A stretch of DNA of 64,000 nucleotides from an uncultured Clostridia bacterium (GTDB lineage: Bacteria > Bacillota_A > Clostridia > TANB77 > CAG-508), in the NCBI GenBank assembly GCA_944393405.1, contig CALYAC010000003.1, forward strand, positions 1 through 64,000, in the 5' to 3' direction. This document shows, piece by piece, positions 18,679-27,040 of this stretch. Each line of letters starts with the position of its first letter. Positions within the stretch are counted from its first letter, which is position 1. Below the pieces are notes generated by a model. That model saw nothing but the letters and a program-made list of their open reading frames with translations. It did no database searches and was not told the origin of the DNA. The translations under genes were made by a program, and so were the position numbers.

Positions 18679-19629
18679 TTAAAATAATCTAATTTGATTT
18701 TCTTTTTGTAAATTATAATCTTTAATTAGACTTATTGGCTTTGACTGTGTGATCTTATCAGTTTTTTTAATATTTTCTAACAATAATGGCGAATTTTTGT
18801 CATGGAATTTTATATTTTCTTTTGCTAATTCTGGTCTTTTATTAGCATAACAATATTTACATCCATTTAAACAAGTATCATATGCTCCAACATCACGGCT
18901 TGGCATACAATGACAACCTTTTCTCATTGGTTTTGTTTTTACATTTTTGTATATTACATTATTTGCTTTTTCTAGTATTTCTGGTGTAGTACATCCAGAT
19001 ATATGTATTCCATATTTTTCATAGCTTTCATCTGTTCCACATGTTTGAATATATAAATTGTTTGATTTTGCAATTTTTCCTAATTCACTTACTATTTTTA
19101 TTTTATCATTATGAGTTAATGGAATAATTTCTGGCATATTATATTCTAATTTTTTATACATCTCTACAAAACTAAAAATGCATCTTTGTACATAAGGAGA
19201 TATTCTTTTTGCCATATATTTAAAAATTTCTATATGTTTATTTACTGTATAATTTTTAGTTAAAAGTATCGGATCATATCTCCATAAAACTTTTTCTTTT
19301 CCAACTATTTTTGAAAGATTTATAAGTGTTTCTATAGAATCTTCTATGCTAGGAACATTGGGTTCAATATCTTTTCCATATGCTGTTATTGTATAATGAC
19401 ATATAATTCTATAAGTCTTATTTATTTCTTCCATATATTTTAGCATTGGTTTATAATTTTTTGAACAAAACATTAAACAATCTACATCTTTTGGTTTTAA
19501 ACTTACTTTAGATACATTGTTTGGAAATAAAGGATTTCTTGAATAAGCATAACCTTCTTTTATCCTTTTCATTAGCCACTCACTATAATAGTTTACTATA
19601 TCAGTTCTTCCGCCAACATTTACAATCAT
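18679..19629 (-). CDS. DUF1848 protein with radical-SAM-like cysteine cluster
   Basis: 316 aa. The N-terminus (VGGRTDIVNYYSEWLMKRI) and the C-terminal cysteine-rich segment (GCHCMPSRDVGAYDTC, then CKYCYA) identify DUF1848. The CxxxCxYC-like set suggests an Fe-S cluster as in radical SAM proteins. The function is unknown. It is in line with the deoxyribosyltransferase-like gene downstream. Confidence 0.8.
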   Translation of the reverse strand: MIVNVGGRTDIVNYYSEWLMKRIKEGYAYSRNPLFPNNVSKVSLKPKDVDCLMFCSKNYKPMLKYMEEINKTYRIICHYTITAYGKDIEPNVPSIEDSIETLINLSKIVGKEKVLWRYDPILLTKNYTVNKHIEIFKYMAKRISPYVQRCIFSFVEMYKKLEYNMPEIIPLTHNDKIKIVSELGKIAKSNNLYIQTCGTDESYEKYGIHISGCTTPEILEKANNVIYKNVKTKPMRKGCHCMPSRDVGAYDTCLNGCKYCYANKRPELAKENIKFHDKNSPLLLENIKKTDKITQSKPISLIKDYNLQKENQIRLF

Positions 19630-19883
19630 TTTAATTTTCCTCTATTTTTTATATGTTATTTCTATTTAATAATTTTATTATCAAGATTATATAGTAAATA
19701 ATCATAAATTTCAATTAATTAAATCTGCCTATTATTAATTTTTTGACATATAATTATCTTTATTAAATCTAACTAAAGTATAATTACTATTAATTTAAGG
19801 CAAATGGAAACATCTTTTTTGGTAAGGAAAAATGTACAATGGAAAATACATATAAATTTTAGTTTGTTTTTGCTAAAATAAAT

Positions 19884-20072
19884 TTATTTCATATTCTCCA
19901 AATATTCCTCTAAACAAATTCCTTTATCGTAAATCTCCTTTGCGACTTCTTTTCCAACATATCTATAATTCCAAACTTTTTCTGAAATTCCAGATATAAA
20001 ACCGTATTTATAACTATTTTTTAACCAAAAATATAAATCATAAGTTTCACCATTTATTTGCTCTAAATTCAA
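19884..20072 (-). pseudogene. Remnant of a VanY-type D-Ala-D-Ala carboxypeptidase
   Basis: The 62-codon frame ends with WLKNSYKYGFI, then VWNYRYVGKEVAKEIYDKGICLEEYL. This matches the C-terminal zinc-site region of M15B carboxypeptidases, which read WHYRYVGKEAAKEIYE. The catalytic upstream domain is absent. The stretch between YKYGFI and the W is shorter than usual, and the W-H-Y histidine is replaced by Asn. The 5' end overlaps the DUF3788 gene in another frame. It is best read as a decayed fragment. Confidence 0.6.
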
Positions 20073-20469
20073 TTATTTTCTTTACATCTTTATATCTTTT
20101 ATCATTATCTTCTAAATCTATCATTAACCATCTTTGACCGTTTCCTTCAGGTGTTTCTTTATAAATCTTCTGTATGTCACTACTAAAAGACGAAAACATA
20201 TTTTCAAAAACTTTCTTTTCATTTTTTCCAATAACAATTAATATAGTAAAATAGTTTTCTCTAGGATATACAGTACATAATGATTTACTACCCTTCTTAA
20301 ATTTTATATTCCATCCATATTCCCAGCTACATTTACTAAATTCAAATTTAGGTGCTACATTATATGCATCTTTCATATATTTACAAAAATCCACCCATAG
20401 ATCGTTATTTATATACTCTTTTATTTCATATTCAGTAGGAATATGACTATAGTTTTCCTTTTCAAACAT
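20047..20469 (-). CDS. DUF3788 family protein
   Basis: 140 aa. The pattern DLWVDFCKYMKDAYNVAPKF, then WEYGWNIKFKKGSKSLCTVYP and FTILIVIG, matches DUF3788, a small cytoplasmic family of unknown function. It appears complete. Its last 26 bases overlap the carboxypeptidase remnant. Confidence 0.75.
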   Translation of the reverse strand: MFEKENYSHIPTEYEIKEYINNDLWVDFCKYMKDAYNVAPKFEFSKCSWEYGWNIKFKKGSKSLCTVYPRENYFTILIVIGKNEKKVFENMFSSFSSDIQKIYKETPEGNGQRWLMIDLEDNDKRYKDVKKIIEFRANKW

Positions 20470-20689
20470 TTACTATCTCTCCTCTATAAAATTACTATTT
20501 GTGTAATTTCATATTTTTATAACATTTCATGTTAATAAATAAGTTTAAAAAAAATTCTGTAAACTTTATAATTTGACTTGTTATTCTGCAAATTAGCAGT
20601 TCTATAAATTTCTATGAAGATGTATTAGACAAGTCTCTTGTAGATAACATTTTAATTACAATCATAATAAATTTTGTACTTACTACAAT

Positions 20690-21145
20690 TTATTTTTCTA
20701 ATCTCATATATAATACTGGATAAGGATTTCCTTGATCGTCTAATTCATTTCTTTGGTAAACTTTAAATCCCATATGCTCACAAAACCCTTTTGCTTGTGG
20801 ATTTTGTTCATTTACTGCAAGTTCATTAACATTATATTTTTCTATTCCATAATTTAATAGTCTTTTTCCTAAACCTTTTCCTCTTTGATTATTTTTAATA
20901 AATAGCATTTCAAGTTTATTTTCTTCTATTCCCATAAAAGCAACAGGATTTTCATTTTCATCAATTGCAATAATTAAATGAGATATACCTTTTAATGCTT
21001 GTGGTACATACTCTTTAATTTTTTCTATTTCTTCATCTGATAAAAAAGTATGTGTTGCTTTTACAGAATCTTCCCATACTAGTAATAATTGTTTTATTAA
21101 TATTTCTGTTCTATCAAAAACTTCTACTATTTTCATATTATCCAC
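20690..21145 (-). CDS. GNAT-family N-acetyltransferase (YjaB-like)
   Basis: 151 aa with the acetyl-CoA loop NNQRGKGLGKRLLNYGIEKY (about 85-104) and the conserved NEQNPQAKGFCEHMGFKVY segment. The early part WEDSVKATHTFLSDEEI is typical of YjaB-type acetyltransferases. The start may be the ATG of codon 1 or codon 4. The substrate is unknown. Confidence 0.85.
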   Translation of the reverse strand: MDNMKIVEVFDRTEILIKQLLLVWEDSVKATHTFLSDEEIEKIKEYVPQALKGISHLIIAIDENENPVAFMGIEENKLEMLFIKNNQRGKGLGKRLLNYGIEKYNVNELAVNEQNPQAKGFCEHMGFKVYQRNELDDQGNPYPVLYMRLEK

Positions 21146-21161
21146 ATCCTATCTTGTATTT

Positions 21162-21857
21162 TTATTTAATATCTATCTTTTTTATATAATTCATTTCTTT
21201 ACTATCTTTTTCAACTTTTAAAACAAAATTAAATTTATTTACCTCAGTAGATAAATAGAAATCTCTTTTGGGGAATATTTCTTGTAAATCTTTATTAAAG
21301 AATCTTTTTCCGGCTACTAGTTTTAAATTTTCTATTTTATCATCCAATCTCATTTCATTACCTTCTAGCAAACTTTTTATATATTTTGCACATAATGTAT
21401 CTTCATCAGCTTCAGTCTCTCCACCATTTCCCATTGCAACCAAAGAAACTTCTTCTACATCTTTTCTTTTTATATATTCTGCAATTGCTTTTGCATTTAC
21501 TAAACTTCCCGTTAAAATTTCCTTAGCATTTTTGGCATTTGAAATTCCCTGTGTACCAGAACTTGTTGTATGGATTACTGTTTTTCCTGAAAAGTCTATA
21601 TTTTCAATTTGTGATGGAGAATTTCCATAATCAAATCCCTCTAGCATTATCCCTCTTCTTTCACCAATCAATATACAGTCATCATGTTCTTTTTTATAAT
21701 CATATGCTAATTTCTTATCCCCAACAGGAATTAATTTTTTTACTCCATTATTTATTAAATATGCTTCAACAGTAAATGCTCTAAACACATCAATAATTAC
21801 TGTTATTCCTGTAGCTTCTCTTGCTCCTTGAATCATTTGTAAAATATTAATGTTCAT
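21162..21857 (-). CDS. 2-phosphosulfolactate phosphatase family protein (ComB-like)
   Basis: 231 aa. The motifs VIIDVFRAFTVEAYLINNG, IGERRGIMLEGFDYGNSP and TVIHTTSSGTQGI are those of ComB. In methanogens ComB makes sulfolactate for coenzyme M. In bacteria the family is widespread without that pathway, and no comA or comC is visible here, so the real substrate is probably another phosphoester. Confidence 0.85.
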   Translation of the reverse strand: MNINILQMIQGAREATGITVIIDVFRAFTVEAYLINNGVKKLIPVGDKKLAYDYKKEHDDCILIGERRGIMLEGFDYGNSPSQIENIDFSGKTVIHTTSSGTQGISNAKNAKEILTGSLVNAKAIAEYIKRKDVEEVSLVAMGNGGETEADEDTLCAKYIKSLLEGNEMRLDDKIENLKLVAGKRFFNKDLQEIFPKRDFYLSTEVNKFNFVLKVEKDSKEMNYIKKIDIK

Positions 21858-21932
21858 CCTAAAACCACTTCTCTCTTTTATATAATCATCTTTATAGATG
21901 AATTTCTTTAGCTAATGACATAATTATAACAT

Positions 21933-21994
21933 AAAAAAGAAGAATTATAGTATATATAATGTATAACTATAAATAACTATAATTCTTCTTTTTT
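21933..21994. terminator. Long bidirectional hairpin terminator
   Basis: 19-bp inverted repeat (21933-21951 with 21976-21994) with A/T tracts at both ends. It lies between the flavodoxin gene end and the ComB-like gene start, so on the minus strand it terminates the flavodoxin transcript. Confidence 0.8.
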
Positions 21995-22063
21995 TAATAT
22001 AAACATATTAAATTATTTTTTGTTGTAGTCTTTTTTTTAGTTTCACATAGTTTTTTTGTTTCC

Positions 22064-22531
22064 TTATAATATCCATGATTTAATTACTTCATTATCTTCA
22101 TTTCCAAATAATCTTTTTCCTTCTTTCCAATTATATTCTGGATAATTTTTTCTTAAATCATTTTCACAGTAGCTCATACCAGAACCACCTGATGTACAAA
22201 AAGGAATTAATTGTTTTCCTGAAAAATCTAAACTTTCAATAAATGTATTTACTATTGTTGGAGCTACTCCCCACCAAATTGGAAATCCTATTAGAATAGT
22301 ATCATATTCATCTAAATTAATATTTTTATCTACTATTTCTGGTCTATATGATTTGTTTTGCATCTCTACTGATGATCTACTTTGTTTGTTAGTCCAATCT
22401 AAATCCTCATCTGTATATTTTTCTTTTGGTTCAATCTCATATAAATCTCCATTTATTGTTTTTGCAATTTTTTCTGCTACTTTTTTAGTAACACCACTTG
22501 CTGAAAAATATGCGACTAAAATTTTGCTCAT
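22064..22531 (-). CDS. Flavodoxin
   Basis: 155 aa from the ATG at 22531 (MSKILVAYFSASGVTKKVAE), chosen because AAAGGA lies upstream and the N-terminal strand fits the family; an upstream frame to 22579 overlaps the radical SAM gene. The FMN phosphate loop (SASGVTK) and the later IGFPIWWGVAPTIVNTFIE segment are present. It is a small electron carrier or NAD(P)H-oxidoreductase-like flavodoxin. Confidence 0.85.
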   Translation of the reverse strand: MSKILVAYFSASGVTKKVAEKIAKTINGDLYEIEPKEKYTDEDLDWTNKQSRSSVEMQNKSYRPEIVDKNINLDEYDTILIGFPIWWGVAPTIVNTFIESLDFSGKQLIPFCTSGGSGMSYCENDLRKNYPEYNWKEGKRLFGNEDNEVIKSWIL

Positions 22532-22565
22532 AATAACCACATTCCTTTCTTTAATATAAATTTTA

Positions 22566-23264
22566 TTAACCCACACCAAAATCTGTATTTTCTATTAAAA
22601 TATCTATATTTTCATTATCTTTTAATTGTGGATATATTTCCTTTATAAATATTGCTTCTAGATTTTTATCTTCTGGCATGATATCTTTCATTTCTTTATA
22701 TAGATTAATACATACTCTATCAAAATTTCTTATTCCAATCTCTACATCAGTTTTTATTTGCTCAATTGTCTGACCTTTAACCCCAACTAATAAATTTACT
22801 ATATCAAATGTTTCCTTAAGTTCTTCTATTGTAGGATATCCAAATCCTTTATTTAAAACTTTTTCTCTAAATTCACTGTTAAATGTTTCTATTCCGCCTT
22901 TTACTTCAAGCTTTATTCCTATTTTTTTACATTTTTCTCTTAATTCTTTTATCTGGTTTTTATACATATAATGACTTTCAATAATTAATCTTTTAATATT
23001 TTTTTCTTTACATACATCTATTAATTTTTCAAAACTTCTTTTATTTAGTTCAAATATACTTCCTGAGTTAATAGCTTCCAATACTCCAAATTTTCCGGTT
23101 ACTTTACTAAGTACATTACTATTTATGTCAAACTGTTCATTTTCATTAGAATTTCTGTCTAAATGATAATTACAAAACTTACATTTACTCCAACTACATC
23201 CATTTCCTATTAATAAAACAATTTCTCTTCTATCTTTATTTAATATCTCTGAATATCTTTCCAT
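22566..23264 (-). CDS. Radical SAM-like protein with a CX4CX2C cluster
   Basis: 232 aa from the ATG at 23264, with GAGGAG six bases upstream. The cluster motif is GNGCSWSKCKFCNYH (about residues 21-35), which fits a 4Fe-4S SAM binding site. A TIM-barrel-like pattern follows (KRLIIESHYMY, GIKLEVKGGIETF, VNLLVGVKGQT). It is adjacent to a flavodoxin gene, a possible electron donor (inference). The reaction is unknown. Confidence 0.65.
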   Translation of the reverse strand: MERYSEILNKDRREIVLLIGNGCSWSKCKFCNYHLDRNSNENEQFDINSNVLSKVTGKFGVLEAINSGSIFELNKRSFEKLIDVCKEKNIKRLIIESHYMYKNQIKELREKCKKIGIKLEVKGGIETFNSEFREKVLNKGFGYPTIEELKETFDIVNLLVGVKGQTIEQIKTDVEIGIRNFDRVCINLYKEMKDIMPEDKNLEAIFIKEIYPQLKDNENIDILIENTDFGVG

Positions 23265-23306
23265 TATTTCTCCTCGCATTTTATATTTATCTAAGTCATA
23301 TATTAT

Positions 23307-23825
23307 TTATACATCAAATTCTTTTGCGTACTCAACTATCCCATTAATTTTTATATCTGTATTAGTTAAATTTATGGCCATAAAGTTTTCACTTGGTACT
23401 TTAAAAGGTGGTTTAATTCCATAAATACTAGCAGGTAGATATCCAAATTTTTGATAATATTTTTCACTCCCTAAAACTATAGAATAATGATAGCCTAACC
23501 TTTTTGCTATTTTATGACCTTTTTGTATAAGTTTTGTTCCTACACCTTGTTTTTGATATTTTGGTTGTACTGCTAATGGCGCTAATGCCAATTCTTCATA
23601 TTTTCCTATTTTTATTTTTGTAAATAATATATATCCAACTATTTTCCCATTTATTGTTGCTACTAATGATAATTCTGGAATAAAATTATTACTTTCTCTT
23701 AATTTACTTACTAGCTCTTGTTCATTACCATCTCTATGTTCTGCTGTTTTAAATGCTTCCTTTATTAAATTATATATAGTATCAAAATCATTTTCATTTT
23801 CTTGCCTGATAGTTATTTCTTCCAT
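23307..23825 (-). CDS. GNAT-family N-acetyltransferase (YhbS-like)
   Basis: 172 aa with the motifs LAPLAVQPKYQKQGVGTKLI and YSIVLGSEKYYQKFGYLPA, characteristic of the YhbS group. It sits between the ABC-F gene and the radical SAM gene, 23 bases downstream of the ABC-F stop. The substrate is unknown. Confidence 0.88.
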   Translation of the reverse strand: MEEITIRQENENDFDTIYNLIKEAFKTAEHRDGNEQELVSKLRESNNFIPELSLVATINGKIVGYILFTKIKIGKYEELALAPLAVQPKYQKQGVGTKLIQKGHKIAKRLGYHYSIVLGSEKYYQKFGYLPASIYGIKPPFKVPSENFMAINLTNTDIKINGIVEYAKEFDV

Positions 23826-23848
23826 TTTGTTATCCTTTCAATGATTAT

Positions 23849-25333
23849 TTAATTCTCTAATTTAATTATTTTAGTTGCTATTTTATTTATAAAAGTTTCG
23901 TCATGTTCTACAAATATTAATGTTGGCATATATTTTAATATTGCTTCTTCAATTTGCTCCCTTGTTAAAATATCTATATAATTTAAAGGCTCGTCCCATA
24001 TATAGATATTTGCTTGTTCTGTTATACTTTTAGCAATAAGGACTTTCTTTTTTTGACCTTCACTCATGTTTTCAATATTTGTATTAAATTCTATATTAGA
24101 AACTCCCATTTTTGAAAGCATTGATTTAAAAATACTTTCATCTATTTTATTATCTATAGCATATTGTTTTAAAGATCCCTTTAAATCTTTAGTACTTTGT
24201 GAAACATAAGATATAACTAAGTTATTTGCTATTCGTAAATCACCTAGATATTCTATATCACTTCCTAAAATTAATTTTAAAATACTAGATTTTCCTATGC
24301 CATTTTTTCCTATAATTGCTAATCTATCTCCATTTTTAATTTCAAATGATATTTTATTAAATATAGTTTTTTTATCATATACAATCTGTAAATTATCTGC
24401 AATTATTAATGGATTTTTTCTTGTTTCTATAGGTATAATTTTTAAACTATCATTTCTATCAATATTATTTAGTAATTTAGATTTTTCTTCTAGTTCTTTA
24501 TCTATCCTTTTTTCCATAACTTTAGATTTTTTCATCATTTTTGCAGCTTGATGACCTATATATCCTTTATCAACTTTTGAACCTGAATTTGTAGTATTAT
24601 ATTTAGTTTTTTCTACCTTATCAGACCAATTAGCTGTATTTCTTGATGCAATTTCTAGTCTATTAATATCTTTCCTTATTTTTTCATTTTGCATTATTTC
24701 AAAATTATCTTGTTTTTCTTTATTTTCTTTCCATGAAGAAAAATTTCCTTTTTGAATTTCAATATTTGTATTATTAATTGAAATTATATGGTCAACTACC
24801 TTGTCTAAAAATATTCTATCATGAGATACTAAAATAAATCCTTTTTTTCTTTTTAAATATTCAGCTAAAGTATCTCGAGTTTGTATATCTAAATGATTTG
24901 TTGGTTCATCAATTAGTAGAAAATTATTCCCCTTTAAAAACAAGCTAACTAAAAGAACTTTAACTTGTTCTCCTCCACTAAGTAAATTAAATGTTCTATA
25001 CAAAATTTCAGTATTAGCCCCTAATAAATTTATTTCTTTAATAATTTCCCAATCTTCTGCACATGGAGCAATTTCATTTACTATTTCTATTGCCATCTTT
25101 TCCTTATTTTTTACTTCAAAAGGAAAATAATCAAAATCTATATTTTTTGATATAGTTCCTGCATATTTAAGTTCTCCAAGTAATAATTTTAAAAGCGTAG
25201 TCTTACCTTTGCCATTTCTTCCGATTAATCCTAGTTTCCAATCAGTATCTATATTAAAAGATACATTGTCAAACACATTATTTATATTTCCGTCATATCC
25301 AAAAGTTAAGTTTTTTATACTTATTAATGACAT
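23849..25333 (-). CDS. ABC-F ribosomal protection protein, Lsa type
   Basis: 494 aa, the usual length of Lsa-type proteins. Two ABC domains without membrane segments: Walker A GRNGKGKTTLL (about 37-47), signature LLSGGEQVKV, Walker B LLIDEPTNHLD; then GKNGIGKSSIL, MSEGQKKKV and IYIWDEPLNYID. The DEPLNYID form in the second domain is characteristic of the Vga/Lsa group. A long charged linker (about 205-300) would reach the ribosomal P site. The group confers lincosamide, streptogramin A and pleuromutilin resistance. Its start overlaps the upstream deoxyribosyltransferase-like gene by 10 bases, so no leader peptide attenuator is seen directly before it. Confidence 0.85.
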   Translation of the reverse strand: MSLISIKNLTFGYDGNINNVFDNVSFNIDTDWKLGLIGRNGKGKTTLLKLLLGELKYAGTISKNIDFDYFPFEVKNKEKMAIEIVNEIAPCAEDWEIIKEINLLGANTEILYRTFNLLSGGEQVKVLLVSLFLKGNNFLLIDEPTNHLDIQTRDTLAEYLKRKKGFILVSHDRIFLDKVVDHIISINNTNIEIQKGNFSSWKENKEKQDNFEIMQNEKIRKDINRLEIASRNTANWSDKVEKTKYNTTNSGSKVDKGYIGHQAAKMMKKSKVMEKRIDKELEEKSKLLNNIDRNDSLKIIPIETRKNPLIIADNLQIVYDKKTIFNKISFEIKNGDRLAIIGKNGIGKSSILKLILGSDIEYLGDLRIANNLVISYVSQSTKDLKGSLKQYAIDNKIDESIFKSMLSKMGVSNIEFNTNIENMSEGQKKKVLIAKSITEQANIYIWDEPLNYIDILTREQIEEAILKYMPTLIFVEHDETFINKIATKIIKLEN

Positions 25334-25776
25334 TGTTCCTCCTTATATTTAACTAAAAAACTTTTTAATTCGTTTTCATCACTAAAAATTTTGTCAAATA
25401 TTAAATAAAGTGAATCAGTTACATCATACTCACCTATTGCATAACATTTTTTATTTTTTCCAAATGCTATTCCAGATTCAATATGCGCTGATTTTCCGGC
25501 AGGTAAAACTAAAAGTAGATTTTCTGATTCATTTAACCCTTTTAAATCATGTTCAAATATAGTTCTTACTCTTGGATCATCTAAACTTAATGCTTCAAAA
25601 GTATCTGCTAAATGTTCATCATTTGCATCTAATCCTGCCTCTTTATGTGATTCATCGTTTTTTAAAAAACAATAATATGTTATATTTAGTTCATCAAATA
25701 TTTTACACAAATTTAAGATATTTTCTTTATTTCTTGTTCTTCCCGCTATAAAAAAATTATATTTAAATTTTTCCAT
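25324..25776 (-). CDS. Nucleoside 2-deoxyribosyltransferase-like protein
   Basis: 150 aa with a Rossmann-like pattern (YNFFIAGRTRNKENILNLCK, then SENLLLVLPAGKSAHIESGI and KKCYAIG). The LPAGKSAHIESGIAFG segment fits the deoxyribosyltransferase-like fold with its conserved Glu. It overlaps the start of the ABC-F gene by 10 bases, which implies co-translation. Activity is not established. Confidence 0.6.
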   Translation of the reverse strand: MEKFKYNFFIAGRTRNKENILNLCKIFDELNITYYCFLKNDESHKEAGLDANDEHLADTFEALSLDDPRVRTIFEHDLKGLNESENLLLVLPAGKSAHIESGIAFGKNKKCYAIGEYDVTDSLYLIFDKIFSDENELKSFLVKYKEEQCH

Positions 25777-25816
25777 ATTAAAATCTCCTTTATTTTAATT
25801 TATCTATTTGGTTTTA

Positions 25817-26062
25817 TTATTCTTTTGAAATTATTTTTTTCGCATATGAACAATCAGCAATTAATTTCTTATTAGCTTTTTTTGAATTATCAATAATACA
25901 TTCAACTAATTTTCTCGCTATTCCTTGACCTTGATATAAATTTGATACTTCTGTATGAACTATATTCCATGTATCATTGTTTTCAACAAAAACACATTCA
26001 CCTACTTTTTTCTCATTATCATATGCTATAGATTTATTATTTTCAAATATAATTGTTATCAT
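25817..26062 (-). CDS. Small GNAT-like acetyltransferase (YidJ/COG2388 type)
   Basis: 81 aa. The core HTEVSNLYQGQGIARKLVEC carries the acetyl-CoA loop (QGQGIA). The C-terminal IADCSYAKK matches the short COG2388 acetyltransferases, which have only the minimal fold. It is 40 bases upstream of the preceding operon gene and probably co-transcribed with it. Confidence 0.8.
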   Translation of the reverse strand: MITIIFENNKSIAYDNEKKVGECVFVENNDTWNIVHTEVSNLYQGQGIARKLVECIIDNSKKANKKLIADCSYAKKIISKE

Positions 26063-26177
26063 TTTACACCTCTCTATTAAGAATCTACTTATTTATTCAC
26101 TAGAATTTTAATATACTATAACATAAAAAAGATAATTATTCTATATTTTTTTCATCACAAAATAATTATTGGATAAA

Positions 26178-26230
26178 AAAGAGCAGGCCTTGGAATGATA
26201 CAATCATATCCAAAGCCCGCTCTTTATTTT
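26178..26230 (-). terminator. Strong GC-rich terminator of the foreign gene
   Basis: Long hairpin (26178-26184 pairing with 26219-26225, with inner pairing to a short loop) followed by six T on the minus strand. It is much richer in GC than the native terminators in this window. Confidence 0.85.
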
Positions 26231-26246
26231 GGAGAACTAGCCTTAA

Positions 26247-26885
26247 CTAGCTATCTAACTGCGGATTTCTTCTTTTTAAATCCTCAAACATGTCATATTC
26301 CCTATCTGCTTTTTTCATAATAGCAGATGCGGTAAAATATCCTCCAAAAATTGCAAGGATCACTACGAAAATCGCAGCCAAAATCACTACAGTGTTATCC
26401 TTCTTCTTGCCCTTCCCTCCAAAGAGAGTCTCTGCAATTCTACCAATTGCACTAGGCGCGTTACGCGCTGCACTTACCATATTGTGCACTTGAGCATACG
26501 TGTTCCAACCTGCTGTCAAGCCATTAGCAAGAGTTTTCCTCTCAAAGAAATTCTTCAAGCTCTTAAGCCAGATATAAAATCCGGTTGGAATCATTGTAAT
26601 GATGCAGAAAAGATAGATAAGATCCGATGCCAATTGTTCGAACATCAAGATTGTTTCAGGATCCACCTCTGCAAGCTGAAGTATAAATGGACAGATAAGT
26701 AAGAGAATATATCCGTACACCATCGTAAATCCGGCAATTGCCATGATGTATCCTACAATGATATACACCCTAAAACTTCCTCCTACTACCTTCGACTCTG
26801 ACCAATACCTCCCCACGTAACTCGCGTTTGCCCATGAAATGATAAAATTCAGAGCAAGTGCCAAAACAAGTAACAACATTGCCAT
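26247..26885 (-). CDS. Multi-pass membrane protein of foreign composition
   Basis: 212 aa with about four membrane segments (near 3-20, 42-65, 88-110 and 167-190) and a basic stretch GGKGKKKDN before the last. No family is recognised. Base composition and codon use (many C- and G-ending codons) differ sharply from all neighbours, and it carries its own promoter, leader palindrome and GC-rich terminator. This looks like a self-contained single-gene acquisition. Function unknown. Confidence 0.7.
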   Translation of the reverse strand: MAMLLLVLALALNFIISWANASYVGRYWSESKVVGGSFRVYIIVGYIMAIAGFTMVYGYILLLICPFILQLAEVDPETILMFEQLASDLIYLFCIITMIPTGFYIWLKSLKNFFERKTLANGLTAGWNTYAQVHNMVSAARNAPSAIGRIAETLFGGKGKKKDNTVVILAAIFVVILAIFGGYFTASAIMKKADREYDMFEDLKRRNPQLDS

Positions 26886-26910
26886 AACTCATTCTCCTTT
26901 TCTTGTTTGG

Positions 26911-26934
26911 TTTCAGCATTAATTGTAGCTGAAA
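26911..26934 (-). promoter_or_regulatory. Inverted repeat in the leader of the foreign membrane gene
   Basis: 7-bp perfect inverted repeat TTTCAGC/GCTGAAA with a 10-base spacer, between the promoter and the ribosome binding site. It may be an operator or an mRNA hairpin. Confidence 0.5.
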
Positions 26935-26953
26935 AGTTAATAGTGACTATTTA

Positions 26954-26982
26954 AGTATACCATATCTTTAGCTCTTTTTCAA
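26954..26982 (-). promoter_or_regulatory. Sigma-A type promoter of the foreign membrane gene
   Basis: TTGAAA (26977-26982) and TATACT (26954-26959) with a 17-base spacer ending in TGG. It is about 70 bases upstream of the start codon. Confidence 0.6.
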
Positions 26983-26985
26983 ACA

Positions 26986-27031
26986 TAAAAGGATAGATAC
27001 TATTTTCTTATTTATACTATCCATCCTTTTT
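26986..27031 (-). terminator. Terminator after copA
   Basis: Imperfect inverted repeat around AAAAGGAT and ATCCTTTT, just past the copA stop, with a short T run on the minus strand. Confidence 0.6.
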
Positions 27032-27040
27032 ATCCTCTTT

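Noticed and set aside
19630..19883. Riboswitch or T-box leader in the larger gaps
   Set aside because: No conserved aptamer or T-box sequence was seen; the gap holds only AT-rich DNA. No gene-free stretch over 300 bases exists apart from the rnpB region.
26247..26885. Mobile element insertion
   Set aside because: No transposase, terminal inverted repeats or target duplication were visible around the foreign gene.
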